This document shows positions 7,314 to 16,202 of a stretch of DNA of 64,000 nucleotides, in pieces (the first letter of the stretch is position 1; each line of letters begins with the position of its first letter). The position numbers were made by a program, and so were the translations under genes. Under the pieces are notes generated by a model. It made no database searches, was not told the DNA's origin, and saw only the letters and a program-made list of their open reading frames with translations. This stretch comes from Gammaproteobacteria bacterium (lineage in GTDB: Bacteria; Pseudomonadota; Gammaproteobacteria; Burkholderiales; Burkholderiaceae_B): positions 83,046-147,045 of the forward strand of contig JAURJT010000028.1 in NCBI GenBank assembly GCA_030832095.1. Direction: 5' to 3'.

Positions 7314-9533
7314 TCAAGCTGTTCGAGCCTGATGCAGTTCATCAAACGACTGCCTAGTGTCGTCAAACGCGGCTCCAACAGCCTGAGCGATGCGACTCGC
7401 GGTCTCGCCGCGACCGAACTGTTGGCCGAGTGTAGAGTAGCTCGTAACGTGGCTATCCAACACACGCTGCCGTTCAACTCGAACCAGCTCTTGCGCCGCC
7501 GCCCTGGCGTGCTTTGGTGCATCAGCGCGCTCTGCCGTCGAGACATGAGCGAACTCTTCGCCTTCGTAGTATTTAGGGTTCGCCAAAATTGAGGCAGAGG
7601 TCGCCATCGCTTCAGGGATCGAATGCCCACCATCCATGAGAAGAAAGGTTAAATTCCCTGCAAAGGCTTCGTTCATGTCCAAGGGCTGACCATCGGCAGA
7701 CTGAAAAGCGCCAACTTGTTGCATATGTAGCAGCATAAACGTCAGCATGTTTGTGGTACCGGAAATACCATTGACGGTATTTTGACCACGCTCTAGCACT
7801 GACCGTTCAAAGTCGCTTGGCAAATCAATATTGAGCCCAGCTTTTGAAGGAATATGCACCCCGGCTTTCCAACTCTCGGGGACCGCAGGCTTAGGCTGAT
7901 GGGCCAGACCCGTGCCATAGCGCGTTGACGTGGTCTCTTGAGCGCCAGCGTTGGTATTTGACCGACCTGCATTCTTGGCACCGACGGCAAGCGTTTCACT
8001 CGCCGCAGTTTCGTCGTACAGCTTCTTAAGCTCTGCTGCGGCTTGTGGAAATTTGTCGGCCAACAGCTGTTGGCCATCATCCAAGAAGCCCAAGATGGCC
8101 TCACGATCGGCAGGAAGCAACTGGCCATTCGAGAGATAAGTTCCGGAGGACTTGAACAAACCAATATTAAGATCTTGCGCGCCGTTACGCAGTACTCGCC
8201 AGGCGGCCTGATCCACGCCCAAGGTTTCCTTCGCGCCTGGGCGATCTAACTCTTTGATCACACCTTCTAAAACTTTCTCGCCGACTGCGTAAGCACGTGC
8301 GGTGTGTTCAACCCCAGCAGCAGACAACGGCGTCGAATCTGACGAGCGGCTCGGCCTGACGAGATTTTTGTAATTATCGTTCGCCGCATTCATCCATGGG
8401 CCAGTCACCTCTGCAGAAACCTTCGCGGCGACCCAGTAAGCGGTCATCATCTGATAGCCGTTGTCGATGGGCTGCTCTAACAACGCCCGTAGGGTATCCA
8501 CATTGGGTTGATTCAAAAAATCTTGGATCGCAGGGACTTCAGCATTCCACGGGCGGGCGTCCTTTTGCAAATGTTCAGCCAGGGTGTTGATGTTGCTCTC
8601 AACCGTATAGTGTTTTTGGGGTGTGAGCATATGGCTTAACAAAAACTTGTTGATTACGGCTGCAGTTTGCAGCATTTGAGCAGACGGGTGCTCAACCAAA
8701 TGTTTGCCGACAGAGGATTCAAACATTCGACCAAAGGTATTGTCATGCTGCTGAGTCACTGCTTTATTCGCATAGGCTTCGTCAGAGAGTTGCGATATTT
8801 GCTCAGCCACCTCTGGATTGATCTTGCGCAAGTTCGAGGCGACATAGGTCAAGGATGCAGCAGCACGTGTCGTTGTCATTTCACCCGAGAGCCATAATTT
8901 TTGTAATGTTGTCTCTAACCCAGCGATGGCAGTGGCTCGTTCTTGCCCCTCAGTCGTATTCGATTGCTGTAATTTTTCTGCTCGTAAAGCACCAAGTGCC
9001 TGCAACACGCATTCACTTGCTGTTCTGGCAGCGTCGCGTTCGCCTTTTGCATTAGTGGCTCGAAGATCTTGAATGACCGAAGACTCGAGTCTGAATAGCT
9101 CAAGCTCGCTTAGTGCAACGCCTTGCGCGAAGCCCTTTATTTTTCCTGTTGCATCAAACTGTACGGGATGATCATCCGCTGACGTACCGCCGCGTAGAAC
9201 TTTACCTACAAAGTTCGAAGCCACTTGTGCGTTGATCGTTTTCCCGATCAGATTGCGCGCGCGTGTGTCTCGATCTAGCAGGGGCGTGCCACTCGCGCGA
9301 GACTCTGCCTCGCGCAAACTCACGGCAAATTGATCCAGGCTCGCGGCTTGACGCGTAGTCTGCCCAGTCGCCCGGTTCGCCGCTTTTTCGACTGCGTTGT
9401 ATTTAACAACACGGACGCTATTACCCCCCACATGAACGACTTGCGCACCGTTTTGTTCAGCTTCTCTAACGAGCTGATCAAGCTGTGCAAACGTCTGAAT
9501 ATGTTGAACGGATGAATTGATTGAGGTTGCCAC
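7314..9533 (-). CDS. 739-aa candidate T3SS effector with shared N-terminal module
   Basis: Starts at GTG 9533 with AAAGGAG seven bases upstream, 26 bases after the preceding minus-strand gene, and is the last gene of the sctW-sctV-effector operon. Residues 9-43 (VQHIQTFAQLDQLVREA and onward) belong to the module shared with the proteins at 2161, 9560 and 10745. The rest is largely helical without membrane segments. Around residues 590-660 there is a segment with SGTTN, LTFMLLHMQQVG and DGGHSIPEA, whose conserved-looking polar residues could be an active site. I do not recognise the family. Operon position next to sctV and the shared module support a secreted effector; the biochemical activity is unknown. 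Confidence 0.8.
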   Translation of the reverse strand: MATSINSSVQHIQTFAQLDQLVREAEQNGAQVVHVGGNSVRVVKYNAVEKAANRATGQTTRQAASLDQFAVSLREAESRASGTPLLDRDTRARNLIGKTINAQVASNFVGKVLRGGTSADDHPVQFDATGKIKGFAQGVALSELELFRLESSVIQDLRATNAKGERDAARTASECVLQALGALRAEKLQQSNTTEGQERATAIAGLETTLQKLWLSGEMTTTRAAASLTYVASNLRKINPEVAEQISQLSDEAYANKAVTQQHDNTFGRMFESSVGKHLVEHPSAQMLQTAAVINKFLLSHMLTPQKHYTVESNINTLAEHLQKDARPWNAEVPAIQDFLNQPNVDTLRALLEQPIDNGYQMMTAYWVAAKVSAEVTGPWMNAANDNYKNLVRPSRSSDSTPLSAAGVEHTARAYAVGEKVLEGVIKELDRPGAKETLGVDQAAWRVLRNGAQDLNIGLFKSSGTYLSNGQLLPADREAILGFLDDGQQLLADKFPQAAAELKKLYDETAASETLAVGAKNAGRSNTNAGAQETTSTRYGTGLAHQPKPAVPESWKAGVHIPSKAGLNIDLPSDFERSVLERGQNTVNGISGTTNMLTFMLLHMQQVGAFQSADGQPLDMNEAFAGNLTFLLMDGGHSIPEAMATSASILANPKYYEGEEFAHVSTAERADAPKHARAAAQELVRVERQRVLDSHVTSYSTLGQQFGRGETASRIAQAVGAAFDDTRQSFDELHQARTA

Positions 9534-9559
9534 AGGTGGGCTCCTTTAAATAACGAAGA

Positions 9560-10624
9560 TCACACCATCGACTGTCTGGTGTAGTGACTAGTGATATTGC
9601 TTAAACGAAACCCAATCGCTTCAAAGCGAAAGGCAGCATATTGAAGTACGTCTCCCGCCGTGACGCCAACATGCGTCAGAATGTGTTCAGGAACATGACC
9701 ATAACGACCTGAGTTATCGTCAAGTTCCCAGCCACTTGTTTCAAAGTTATAACGAAGTTCGCCGCCGATAATCGCTTTTGCTTCAGCGTGAAGATCTTGT
9801 GTCATGCTGGGGTGACCCAGGCGAGCCTGGGGGTCTGAGCCCAGATCGTGCTCAAACCCTAAGCGCAGATGAACCTTGCCTTGCGGATCAAGTCCAATCA
9901 CGTAAAGATAAGTTTTTGAGCGATCCAGCGTCGCTGGCAGATGCTGCCCCAAGGCTGCATTGGCCGTTTCAAACTGAAAGCGATTCCTCTGACCCAACTC
10001 GGCGCGATGCATGCCAAACTGAGGGGCGCGCATCAGTCCGGCTAAATTGTCGTGCACCTTCTTCAAATTGGCTGGCAAGAGTGCGCTAGATGTATCTGGG
10101 TTTGCCAGCGCCGCAGACGCCACGCGGGGCAATGGTAAAGAGGCACCGCTGCGCGCAGGTAACCCGCTCGCTGCAAGCGGCCCAGGGTCAGCGCCAGCAC
10201 TACGTTCAATATCCTCAGGGCGCAGTCGATCAAGCGATGGGTCTTTGAGCCTGAACTCAGGAAATATATTTCTAACACCTTCGCTAAATAATTTCACACC
10301 AGGCAGAGTGGATTTTGTAGGCACTGCGTTTAACAAGGTCTTTAACCTTTCTGCTTGCGGCACGGTGTCCACATCAATCCCTTGGCGTGCAATCGCGTTC
10401 TTGAGGCTCGTGGCAATAGCCGTATGACGTTGCTGCTGCTGCGCTACAGCCCAATCCGTACCATTCGCAGCCTCAAGACGCGTTCTGCTGCGGCGCCCCC
10501 ACCAGCCCTCAACCGTTACGCGCCCAGAGCGGCTCACCGCAACCTCTTTATGCTGCGCTTGAGCCCGAGCCAGTACGTTCAGGATATCGCTATGTGTTTG
10601 AACCGATTGAAAACCAAAGGGCAT
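9560..10624 (-). CDS. 354-aa candidate T3SS effector with shared N-terminal module
   Basis: ATG 10624 is chosen because GAGG lies eight bases upstream; an in-frame TTG at 10642 has no ribosome site. The N-terminus (FQSVQTHSDILNVLARAQAQ) matches the module of the proteins at 2161, 7314 and 10745. The middle is Pro/Ser-rich. The last 140 residues look like one folded domain: YLYVIGLDPQGKVHLRLGF, then GHPSMTQDLHAEAKAIIGGE, then WELDDNSGRYG near the end. The combination of a His-Pro-Ser segment, an Ala-Gly/Gly-Glu turn and an Asn-Ser-Gly-(His/Arg)-Tyr motif resembles a C-terminal domain seen in various bacterial toxin and effector proteins; that link is from memory and uncertain. It lies between two other candidate effectors in the sctW-sctV operon. 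Confidence 0.8.
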   Translation of the reverse strand: MPFGFQSVQTHSDILNVLARAQAQHKEVAVSRSGRVTVEGWWGRRSRTRLEAANGTDWAVAQQQQRHTAIATSLKNAIARQGIDVDTVPQAERLKTLLNAVPTKSTLPGVKLFSEGVRNIFPEFRLKDPSLDRLRPEDIERSAGADPGPLAASGLPARSGASLPLPRVASAALANPDTSSALLPANLKKVHDNLAGLMRAPQFGMHRAELGQRNRFQFETANAALGQHLPATLDRSKTYLYVIGLDPQGKVHLRLGFEHDLGSDPQARLGHPSMTQDLHAEAKAIIGGELRYNFETSGWELDDNSGRYGHVPEHILTHVGVTAGDVLQYAAFRFEAIGFRLSNITSHYTRQSMV

Positions 10625-10744
10625 TTCAACAACCTCATTCAATGTGCGCCAGGCGAACAGCCTTTTTGTGTATAAAAAAGTACGCGAGGCTTAAAACTAT
10701 GCTGATTCAATCAAAAACCAACGGCGAACTCAAACCAATTTTTC

Positions 10745-12340
10745 TTAATTCGAAAAAAATTCAACCGTGTTTGGCCAGTCGATCTTCAAGCGAACATCAA
10801 TGACGGGTGGCTGATGCCTCACCACTTTAATATTTCCTTTCTCTAGAGCTTTATGATCTAGCTCGACATCAAGATTTGCGCGAACGCCGTAATTCGTTTG
10901 ATCGGTCAAGGTACCAGGCGCATTGCGTACGGCGTGAATCGATAAACTTGGCAACGTTGAACGAGGATTACTTGGAAACATCTCAATTGAGCTCAAGCCC
11001 TGCAACTGATAGGCACGCAGCCGCACATTACCGTTTGCCAGACGCTCAAGTGAGTAGCCGAGGGGGTCTGTGTCTTGCTGCGTGGCTGCCGGAACAAACT
11101 TATAGTCGCGCACGATACTAACCGCGTACGCACCATAAACCGAGCCTAAGATCGCCTGATTTGCGACAGTTGATAAGGCGAAAGCCTCTTTTGAATTACC
11201 ACGCGAAAACTGATTGAGCTTCTGGAGGATACCCGCTTGATCATTTCTGGCTGGCTGATGGGTCACACCCTGCTCAATAAACGACAGATCTGATCGAGCA
11301 GCATCTTTGACAAACTGCCTCGGTAAACCGGTTGCCTCATCAAGGTCATCGACCAGCTTAGGATCGGTGGTCGAACCTTCGATCTCTTTCACGATCTTTT
11401 TGTCGCCAACCTTGTCAATCGGGTGGCTGATGATAAACGGCGCTTGGGTGGCGATATTGAGTTCGACTCCTCCCAGCGCGGCAAACCGCTTGCTAATGGT
11501 CAGACGGGTCGCGCCCTCTGCAATAGCTTGCTGTGCATCGCCGTGAAACGTTGCCTTAAGATCGTGAAACTGCTCCTGCGTTTCAGGACTGTATTGCGCA
11601 ATGGCAGCATTGAAATCGCGATTCTGAATAAACTGTTCATAGCCGCTGAGCAAAGCCTCTGCCGCAATTTCAATCGACTCACCTTGACCTGGAAAGCGCT
11701 GATGTGTGGCAATGAATTGCTGCACTTTGGCTTTCAAACTATCCACGTACTCCCGTTTATGCGTATCGTAGTCTTTGCCAACCGGATGTCTATCACGAAA
11801 AGCAAAATAATCTTTATTGCTAGGGTCAACTAGCTGTGAGCGCTTTCGTTCAATATCAAATTGATCTGCCACATTCAAAATCGACGTCTGTAAGTCCGAG
11901 GGCTTTAAACGACTAAATTCAGGAATGAAAGCCTCGGTAAAGGATACGCAAGCCACGTCAAAGGCAGCAGACGCTTCTTGGCTCGTGAGCCCAGAGGATG
12001 AGGCACCGCCTATCGCGGAGGCCTCGTTTTGTTTGTCTGAATTGTCTCGCTGCAGCGCTTTCCGTAACGGGGTTTCGACGGGCGCCACAGTGCGAGCACG
12101 TTGCAACAAGTGCTGACGCATTTGCTTCAATTGCTCATCGGAGGCCGCCACTAAACTTGGCCGTTGACTGTTAAGTTGCAGCTTTGATTCTTCAAGAATC
12201 TGGATACTGTGGTTATCTTTGATCGCGATCAGTCTGCCTGACGCCTTGGTTGATTGGACCACTTCATCGAACTGCTCAACAGAATCAATCTGACGCACGC
12301 CGCCATCGTGATGAATGACTGAAATTGAGGTTTCTAACAT
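10745..12340 (-). CDS. 531-aa candidate T3SS effector with shared N-terminal module
   Basis: Residues 14-49 (GVRQIDSVEQFDEVVQSTKA and onward) align with the module of the proteins at 2161, 7314 and 9560. Residues 85-400 are helical and polar. The last 120 residues look beta-rich, with alternating hydrophobic residues (NVRLRAYQLQGLSSIEMFPS, IDVRLKIDW), a possible separate sandwich domain. No signal peptide or membrane segment is present. The ATG at 12340 has no strong ribosome site but lies only 30 bases after the small gene at 12371, consistent with coupling. No family was recognised. Its operon position downstream of sctV supports T3SS export. Confidence 0.78.
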   Translation of the reverse strand: MLETSISVIHHDGGVRQIDSVEQFDEVVQSTKASGRLIAIKDNHSIQILEESKLQLNSQRPSLVAASDEQLKQMRQHLLQRARTVAPVETPLRKALQRDNSDKQNEASAIGGASSSGLTSQEASAAFDVACVSFTEAFIPEFSRLKPSDLQTSILNVADQFDIERKRSQLVDPSNKDYFAFRDRHPVGKDYDTHKREYVDSLKAKVQQFIATHQRFPGQGESIEIAAEALLSGYEQFIQNRDFNAAIAQYSPETQEQFHDLKATFHGDAQQAIAEGATRLTISKRFAALGGVELNIATQAPFIISHPIDKVGDKKIVKEIEGSTTDPKLVDDLDEATGLPRQFVKDAARSDLSFIEQGVTHQPARNDQAGILQKLNQFSRGNSKEAFALSTVANQAILGSVYGAYAVSIVRDYKFVPAATQQDTDPLGYSLERLANGNVRLRAYQLQGLSSIEMFPSNPRSTLPSLSIHAVRNAPGTLTDQTNYGVRANLDVELDHKALEKGNIKVVRHQPPVIDVRLKIDWPNTVEFFSN

Positions 12341-12370
12341 GTTCGTTATCGGATGTAAGGTGTAAAAGCG

Positions 12371-12691
12371 TTACACGCGCATTGCTCGCGTTCTTAAACG
12401 CCAATTGGTTGCATCTGGCTTTGGCTTGCTGCCTAAGCCCCCTTGCTCGTCAACCTTGATGCCAAACTGAGCACTGAGTTGCTTTTGCAAGTTCACGTCT
12501 AACTTAGCCAGGGCGAAGTCATCTGAAAATGGATTCACCGCTAAATTGCCCAATGGACGTTTATTCAAAATTTCCTGCAATTGGTTCGCAGCATCCTGGC
12601 GCTTTTTCTTTTGCTCTTCTAAATACTTGTCCATGGCATCGATACTTTGTGAAAAGTCATCGCTGGCAACTGCAGTTTGCATTTCAGACAT
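12371..12691 (-). CDS. 106-aa protein of the sctW-sctV operon
   Basis: Starts at ATG 12691 (TCTGAAATG follows) with GGAG ten bases upstream; a TTG at 12697 is closer to that site and cannot be excluded. It is soluble and charged: residues 15-45 form a Lys/Glu/Gln-rich helix, then NKRPLGNLAVNPFSDDF, then a basic C-terminus ending RTRAMRV. It lies 42 bases after sctV. Small proteins next to sctV in other T3SS are export chaperones or regulators (YscX/YscY class), but I see no sequence match to those. It is probably an export accessory or a small substrate. Confidence 0.65.
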   Translation of the reverse strand: MSEMQTAVASDDFSQSIDAMDKYLEEQKKKRQDAANQLQEILNKRPLGNLAVNPFSDDFALAKLDVNLQKQLSAQFGIKVDEQGGLGSKPKPDATNWRLRTRAMRV

Positions 12692-12733
12692 AATCAATCG
12701 ACTCCACTTTTAATCAATAGACTACGACAGCCG

Positions 12734-14839
12734 CTAAGCCGCCACGCGGGCAACCGGCTGCAAGGTAATGTCGCTTGATAACTCTTGGTACGACAACACT
12801 GGCAATTCTGGCAACTCGGTTTCAATCATTCTGCGTATATAGCGACGTACATCCATCGCAGTGATCAGGGTGCAAGGAGAACCATTCGACAACACCGGCA
12901 CGGCGACATCGCGAATGCGCCCAACAATTTTCTTTGATACGTCTGGGCTCAACGACAAGTAGCTGCCACCAGACGTTTGTCTGATCGAACTGCGGACTGT
13001 CTCTTCAATTTCGCCGTCTAATAAAATACCTGACAACACGTTATTGCGTGCTGCGTACTGGTGACTAATCTGACGAGACAACGCCACTCTGATGTGCTCG
13101 ACCAACACGACAGGATCTTTTTCTTTGGCACCCCACTCAATCATGGCGCTCAAAATTGCACGCAAATCGCGCACCGACACAAACTCTTGCACCAAGCGCT
13201 TGAAAAGCTCGGCCATCATTTGAATCGGCACGATACGCTGCACTTCTTTACAAAGGTCGGGATATTGACCTTCAAGGCGCGTCAAGATCTGACGGACTTC
13301 TTGAATACCAATGAAGTTACCCACATACTTGGCAAATACAAACTCAGCGTGATAGGCGATCGCCTCAATGTCGGACTTATAGCGAATCGACGCAGCCTTG
13401 AGTTGTTCAAGCTGCGCGGCTTCTACCCAAATCGCTTTCATGCGCGGCACAAGCTCGTCGCGCTCTTCATACGGAATGCCGTAGAGCTCAAGGTTCTTCA
13501 CGTCATCAAAGACTAAGACATGATTCGGTAAGACCTCTCCGTCAGCCGAAGGGATTTCGGCGACAAAAATACGGTAATGATTATCGGGCAAGGCCTCGCC
13601 TTTACGCACCTCAATCGGCGGCAGGCTAATGCCTAAGCGAAAATACAGCTGCAAGCGCGCTTTATTAATTTCAGCGCGCAGGTTGACCCCACGAAAGTGC
13701 CTTTCAAGATCTGACGATAATTCAACCAGTAATTGAGTCGTGGGCGAAAAAATATCATCCTGCTCGACCGCAAAATTTTCTTGCTCCATCTGCTGCTTCT
13801 GCGGAGCAATCAAGGTATCAAGTGGCTTGATATCGTCTTTCGCATCGGTCATGCCGCGTCTTAAGCCAATAAACCCTAAGATCGCAGGCGATGCCAGTAA
13901 CAGCGCCAACCCTAAAAATGTCGTCGTCGGAAAGCCCGGAATTAAGGCAAAGACCACAAGCATCGCAGCACCGATCGTCAGTGCGCGTGGCTCTTTCATA
14001 ATTTGAGAGCCGATGTCACCTGCCAAGTCTTTATCGCCGCTGTCATCTGAGACCCGCGTCACAATGACGCCGGCACAAATTGCAATGAACAAGGCGGGGA
14101 TTTGAGCAATCAGGCCGTCACCAATGGACAGCACCGCATACAACGCAAGCGCATCGGCTGCGCTCAGGCCCTTCTGAAATACGCCGATCGCCAAACCACC
14201 GAGCAAATTGACAAATACGATGATGATGCTGGCAATCGCATCACCTTTCACAAACTTCATGGCACCGTCCATTGAGCCAAAAAGTTTGCTTTCTTGCCCA
14301 ACCTTGCCACGCAATACTTTTGCTTCAGACTGCGTAATCGCACCGTTACGCAGATCGGCATCGATTGACAGCTGTTTACCTGGCATCGCATCCAGCGAGA
14401 AGCGCGCCCCGACTTCAGCGACACGCTCAGCACCCTTGGTGATCACCACGAAGTTAACGATGGTGAGGATCAAGAAAATCACAATACCCACAACCAAGTT
14501 GCCGCCAACCACAAACTCACCAAACGCCTGAATGATGTGGCCCGCATCGCCTTCTAAGAGAATTAAGCGAGTCGTACTAATCGAGATCGACAGGCGAAAC
14601 AAGGTTGTAATTAGCAAGACGGCCGGAAACGACGCAAAGTCTAAGGGCGAACGCAAGTACACGGCCACCATCAAGAGCACGACCGAGATGCTCATGTTCA
14701 AGCCAATCAATATGTCGACGAGCGCTGTTGGCAAGGGCACGATCATCATAAAGATGACCGACACCACAAACACAGCTAACACTAGATCTTGACGACCCCG
14801 CACTAGGTCAGCGACTTTGGATAAAAATGACTTTTCCAT
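12734..14839 (-). CDS. sctV: SctV, T3SS export-gate protein
   Basis: 701 residues, full length for the FHIPEP family. It is the inner-membrane export gate, forming a nonameric ring whose cytosolic domain receives substrate-chaperone complexes. The first 330 residues carry about eight membrane segments. The family signature is clear: STTRLILLEGDAGHIIQAFG (residues 89-108) and the SIDADLRNGAIT loop after the third or fourth segment. Residues 350-701 are the cytosolic domain, including RAEINKARLQLYFRLGISLP and the C-terminal VLSYQEL segment. It lies 109 bases after sctW and just before a small gene and three effector candidates, so export gate, gatekeeper and substrates are transcribed together. 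Confidence 0.97.
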   Translation of the reverse strand: MEKSFLSKVADLVRGRQDLVLAVFVVSVIFMMIVPLPTALVDILIGLNMSISVVLLMVAVYLRSPLDFASFPAVLLITTLFRLSISISTTRLILLEGDAGHIIQAFGEFVVGGNLVVGIVIFLILTIVNFVVITKGAERVAEVGARFSLDAMPGKQLSIDADLRNGAITQSEAKVLRGKVGQESKLFGSMDGAMKFVKGDAIASIIIVFVNLLGGLAIGVFQKGLSAADALALYAVLSIGDGLIAQIPALFIAICAGVIVTRVSDDSGDKDLAGDIGSQIMKEPRALTIGAAMLVVFALIPGFPTTTFLGLALLLASPAILGFIGLRRGMTDAKDDIKPLDTLIAPQKQQMEQENFAVEQDDIFSPTTQLLVELSSDLERHFRGVNLRAEINKARLQLYFRLGISLPPIEVRKGEALPDNHYRIFVAEIPSADGEVLPNHVLVFDDVKNLELYGIPYEERDELVPRMKAIWVEAAQLEQLKAASIRYKSDIEAIAYHAEFVFAKYVGNFIGIQEVRQILTRLEGQYPDLCKEVQRIVPIQMMAELFKRLVQEFVSVRDLRAILSAMIEWGAKEKDPVVLVEHIRVALSRQISHQYAARNNVLSGILLDGEIEETVRSSIRQTSGGSYLSLSPDVSKKIVGRIRDVAVPVLSNGSPCTLITAMDVRRYIRRMIETELPELPVLSYQELSSDITLQPVARVAA

Positions 14840-14948
14840 AATTGTTCAACTTTTAGAGATCAGCGTTGTTTGTTCAATACGCCAAATTTATTTAGCCTAG
14901 ATTGCCGATCAAGGGCGTTTGGCACCATGGGCGTGAAGTGCTTATTCC

Positions 14949-16088
14949 TTACTCAAAATCTTCTGCATACGTCAGATCATCAATTTTTTTCTGCAAGCTG
15001 ACCAAGGAATTATTCTTTTGCTCAACATTGACGTACGAGTCGTCTGGCATTGCTTTCAATAGATTGCGATAGCCCTGAAAAAACAAAATCTGGCTTTGCA
15101 AGTTTTTATGACCCACCCATGACTGAACGGTTGGAAATTCACGAATTGGCTGCTCGATATAGTCGAGTGTCGTTTGCAACACCTGCGAGGCTTTTTCGTC
15201 TGAGACTTTAGCTTCACCTGGTACGGTTAAAAATTTACTCACGCGCTCGACGCCGGCCACCAAGGTATTAAACAAACGAAAACCTTTGAGCTCTTGCAGA
15301 ATAAGTTGTAGTTTGTTCTTATCCGTACTGGCGCGCTGGCTCGATAGATCCGAGGCAACCGCCTCTGTCAAAAACTTTTTCCATTCGCTAATTTTTGCGA
15401 TTCCCTCGGTCTTGCCAAGTCGCTGAAAGATTTGGAGAACACCCTGGCTGCTAACCACAGACTGCTCGTACAAATTTAAAATTCGATCGGCTGATTCAGA
15501 CGCTTGTTTAGGCGCGTGACTGAGCGCGTCTGATATGTTGATCGCTGCCGTCAGACCCGACTCGTTTTCTGCGGCAAAATCCATGAGTGCCTCAGGACCG
15601 ATTCCAGCTTCTTGTAACTGGCGGTCTGAAGCAGACTTTTCGACCAACACTTTCAAAATCATTAAACCGCGCTGGCTTGAACCGCCACTGACTTGGCGCA
15701 AGATCTCTTCGAGCTCTTTTTGACTTAACTCTGAAGACCCACTTTTTTGGCGCGCAAGTGCCATCGCCTTTTTTACGAATGCCGTCGCTTCATCCGCCTG
15801 CTCAGAGATTTCTTGCGCCTCTTCGGGATCCGTCACCGAGTCGGCCGCCTCGACCAGATGTTTCAAGTAGTCTTCAAAACGGTCTTCAGGCGAGTCAGAG
15901 TCGTCCCTTGAGCCCTCAACCGCTGACAAAAACTCTTGATCCTCAACAACTTCAGCGCCGAACTCTGCAGAAGCGCTTGACGCCTTTGCCGAACGCTCAC
16001 CACGCTCGGTGCGATTAGCACCCTGATTGCGCTGCAAGGCACCGGTAGGGACCGAACTTAGACCTTGTTTTACGGAGATATTGAGCAT
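14949..16088 (-). CDS. sctW: SctW, T3SS gatekeeper (YopN/MxiC/HrpJ family)
   Basis: 379 residues. The N-terminal 60 residues are Ser/Gly/Arg-rich and probably hold the secretion signal. The centre (about 80-290) is helical and includes the family's typical segment KFLTEAVASDLSSQR followed by LQLILQELKGFRLFNTLV. The C-terminal 80 residues (LDYIEQPIREFPTVQSW to the end) are the TyeA-like part, so the YopN and TyeA functions appear to be in one chain. The family blocks effector release until host contact and orders translocators before effectors, partly by docking on SctV, which is the next gene. No clear ribosome site precedes ATG 16088. A promoter motif lies 80 bases upstream. Confidence 0.88.
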   Translation of the reverse strand: MLNISVKQGLSSVPTGALQRNQGANRTERGERSAKASSASAEFGAEVVEDQEFLSAVEGSRDDSDSPEDRFEDYLKHLVEAADSVTDPEEAQEISEQADEATAFVKKAMALARQKSGSSELSQKELEEILRQVSGGSSQRGLMILKVLVEKSASDRQLQEAGIGPEALMDFAAENESGLTAAINISDALSHAPKQASESADRILNLYEQSVVSSQGVLQIFQRLGKTEGIAKISEWKKFLTEAVASDLSSQRASTDKNKLQLILQELKGFRLFNTLVAGVERVSKFLTVPGEAKVSDEKASQVLQTTLDYIEQPIREFPTVQSWVGHKNLQSQILFFQGYRNLLKAMPDDSYVNVEQKNNSLVSLQKKIDDLTYAEDFE

Positions 16089-16161
16089 TGATGAACGAGA
16101 TCGTCGATTTAATGTCGCGTGTGAGCGTCGTAGTTAATATTTGTGCTGATCGGCTGCTTGT

Positions 16162-16179
16162 ATGATACTAAAGTATTGT
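16162..16179. promoter_or_regulatory. T3SS-island promoter motif in the sctW / M23 divergent region
   Basis: ATACTAAAGTAT (16165-16176) is a perfect inverted repeat. Read on the minus strand it is CTTTAG followed by TATCAT, 74 bases before sctW. Its symmetry means it could also act on the plus-strand peptidase gene, whose ATG is 27 bases away. It is the only such element in the 114-base gap. Confidence 0.6.
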
Positions 16180-16202
16180 TTTTAACCATAGTCAGGCATT
16201 AA

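Noticed and set aside
14857..14925. A 22-codon frame between sctW and sctV starting ATGGTGCCAAAC on the minus strand
   Set aside because: No convincing ribosome site, no similarity and too short to support from sequence alone.
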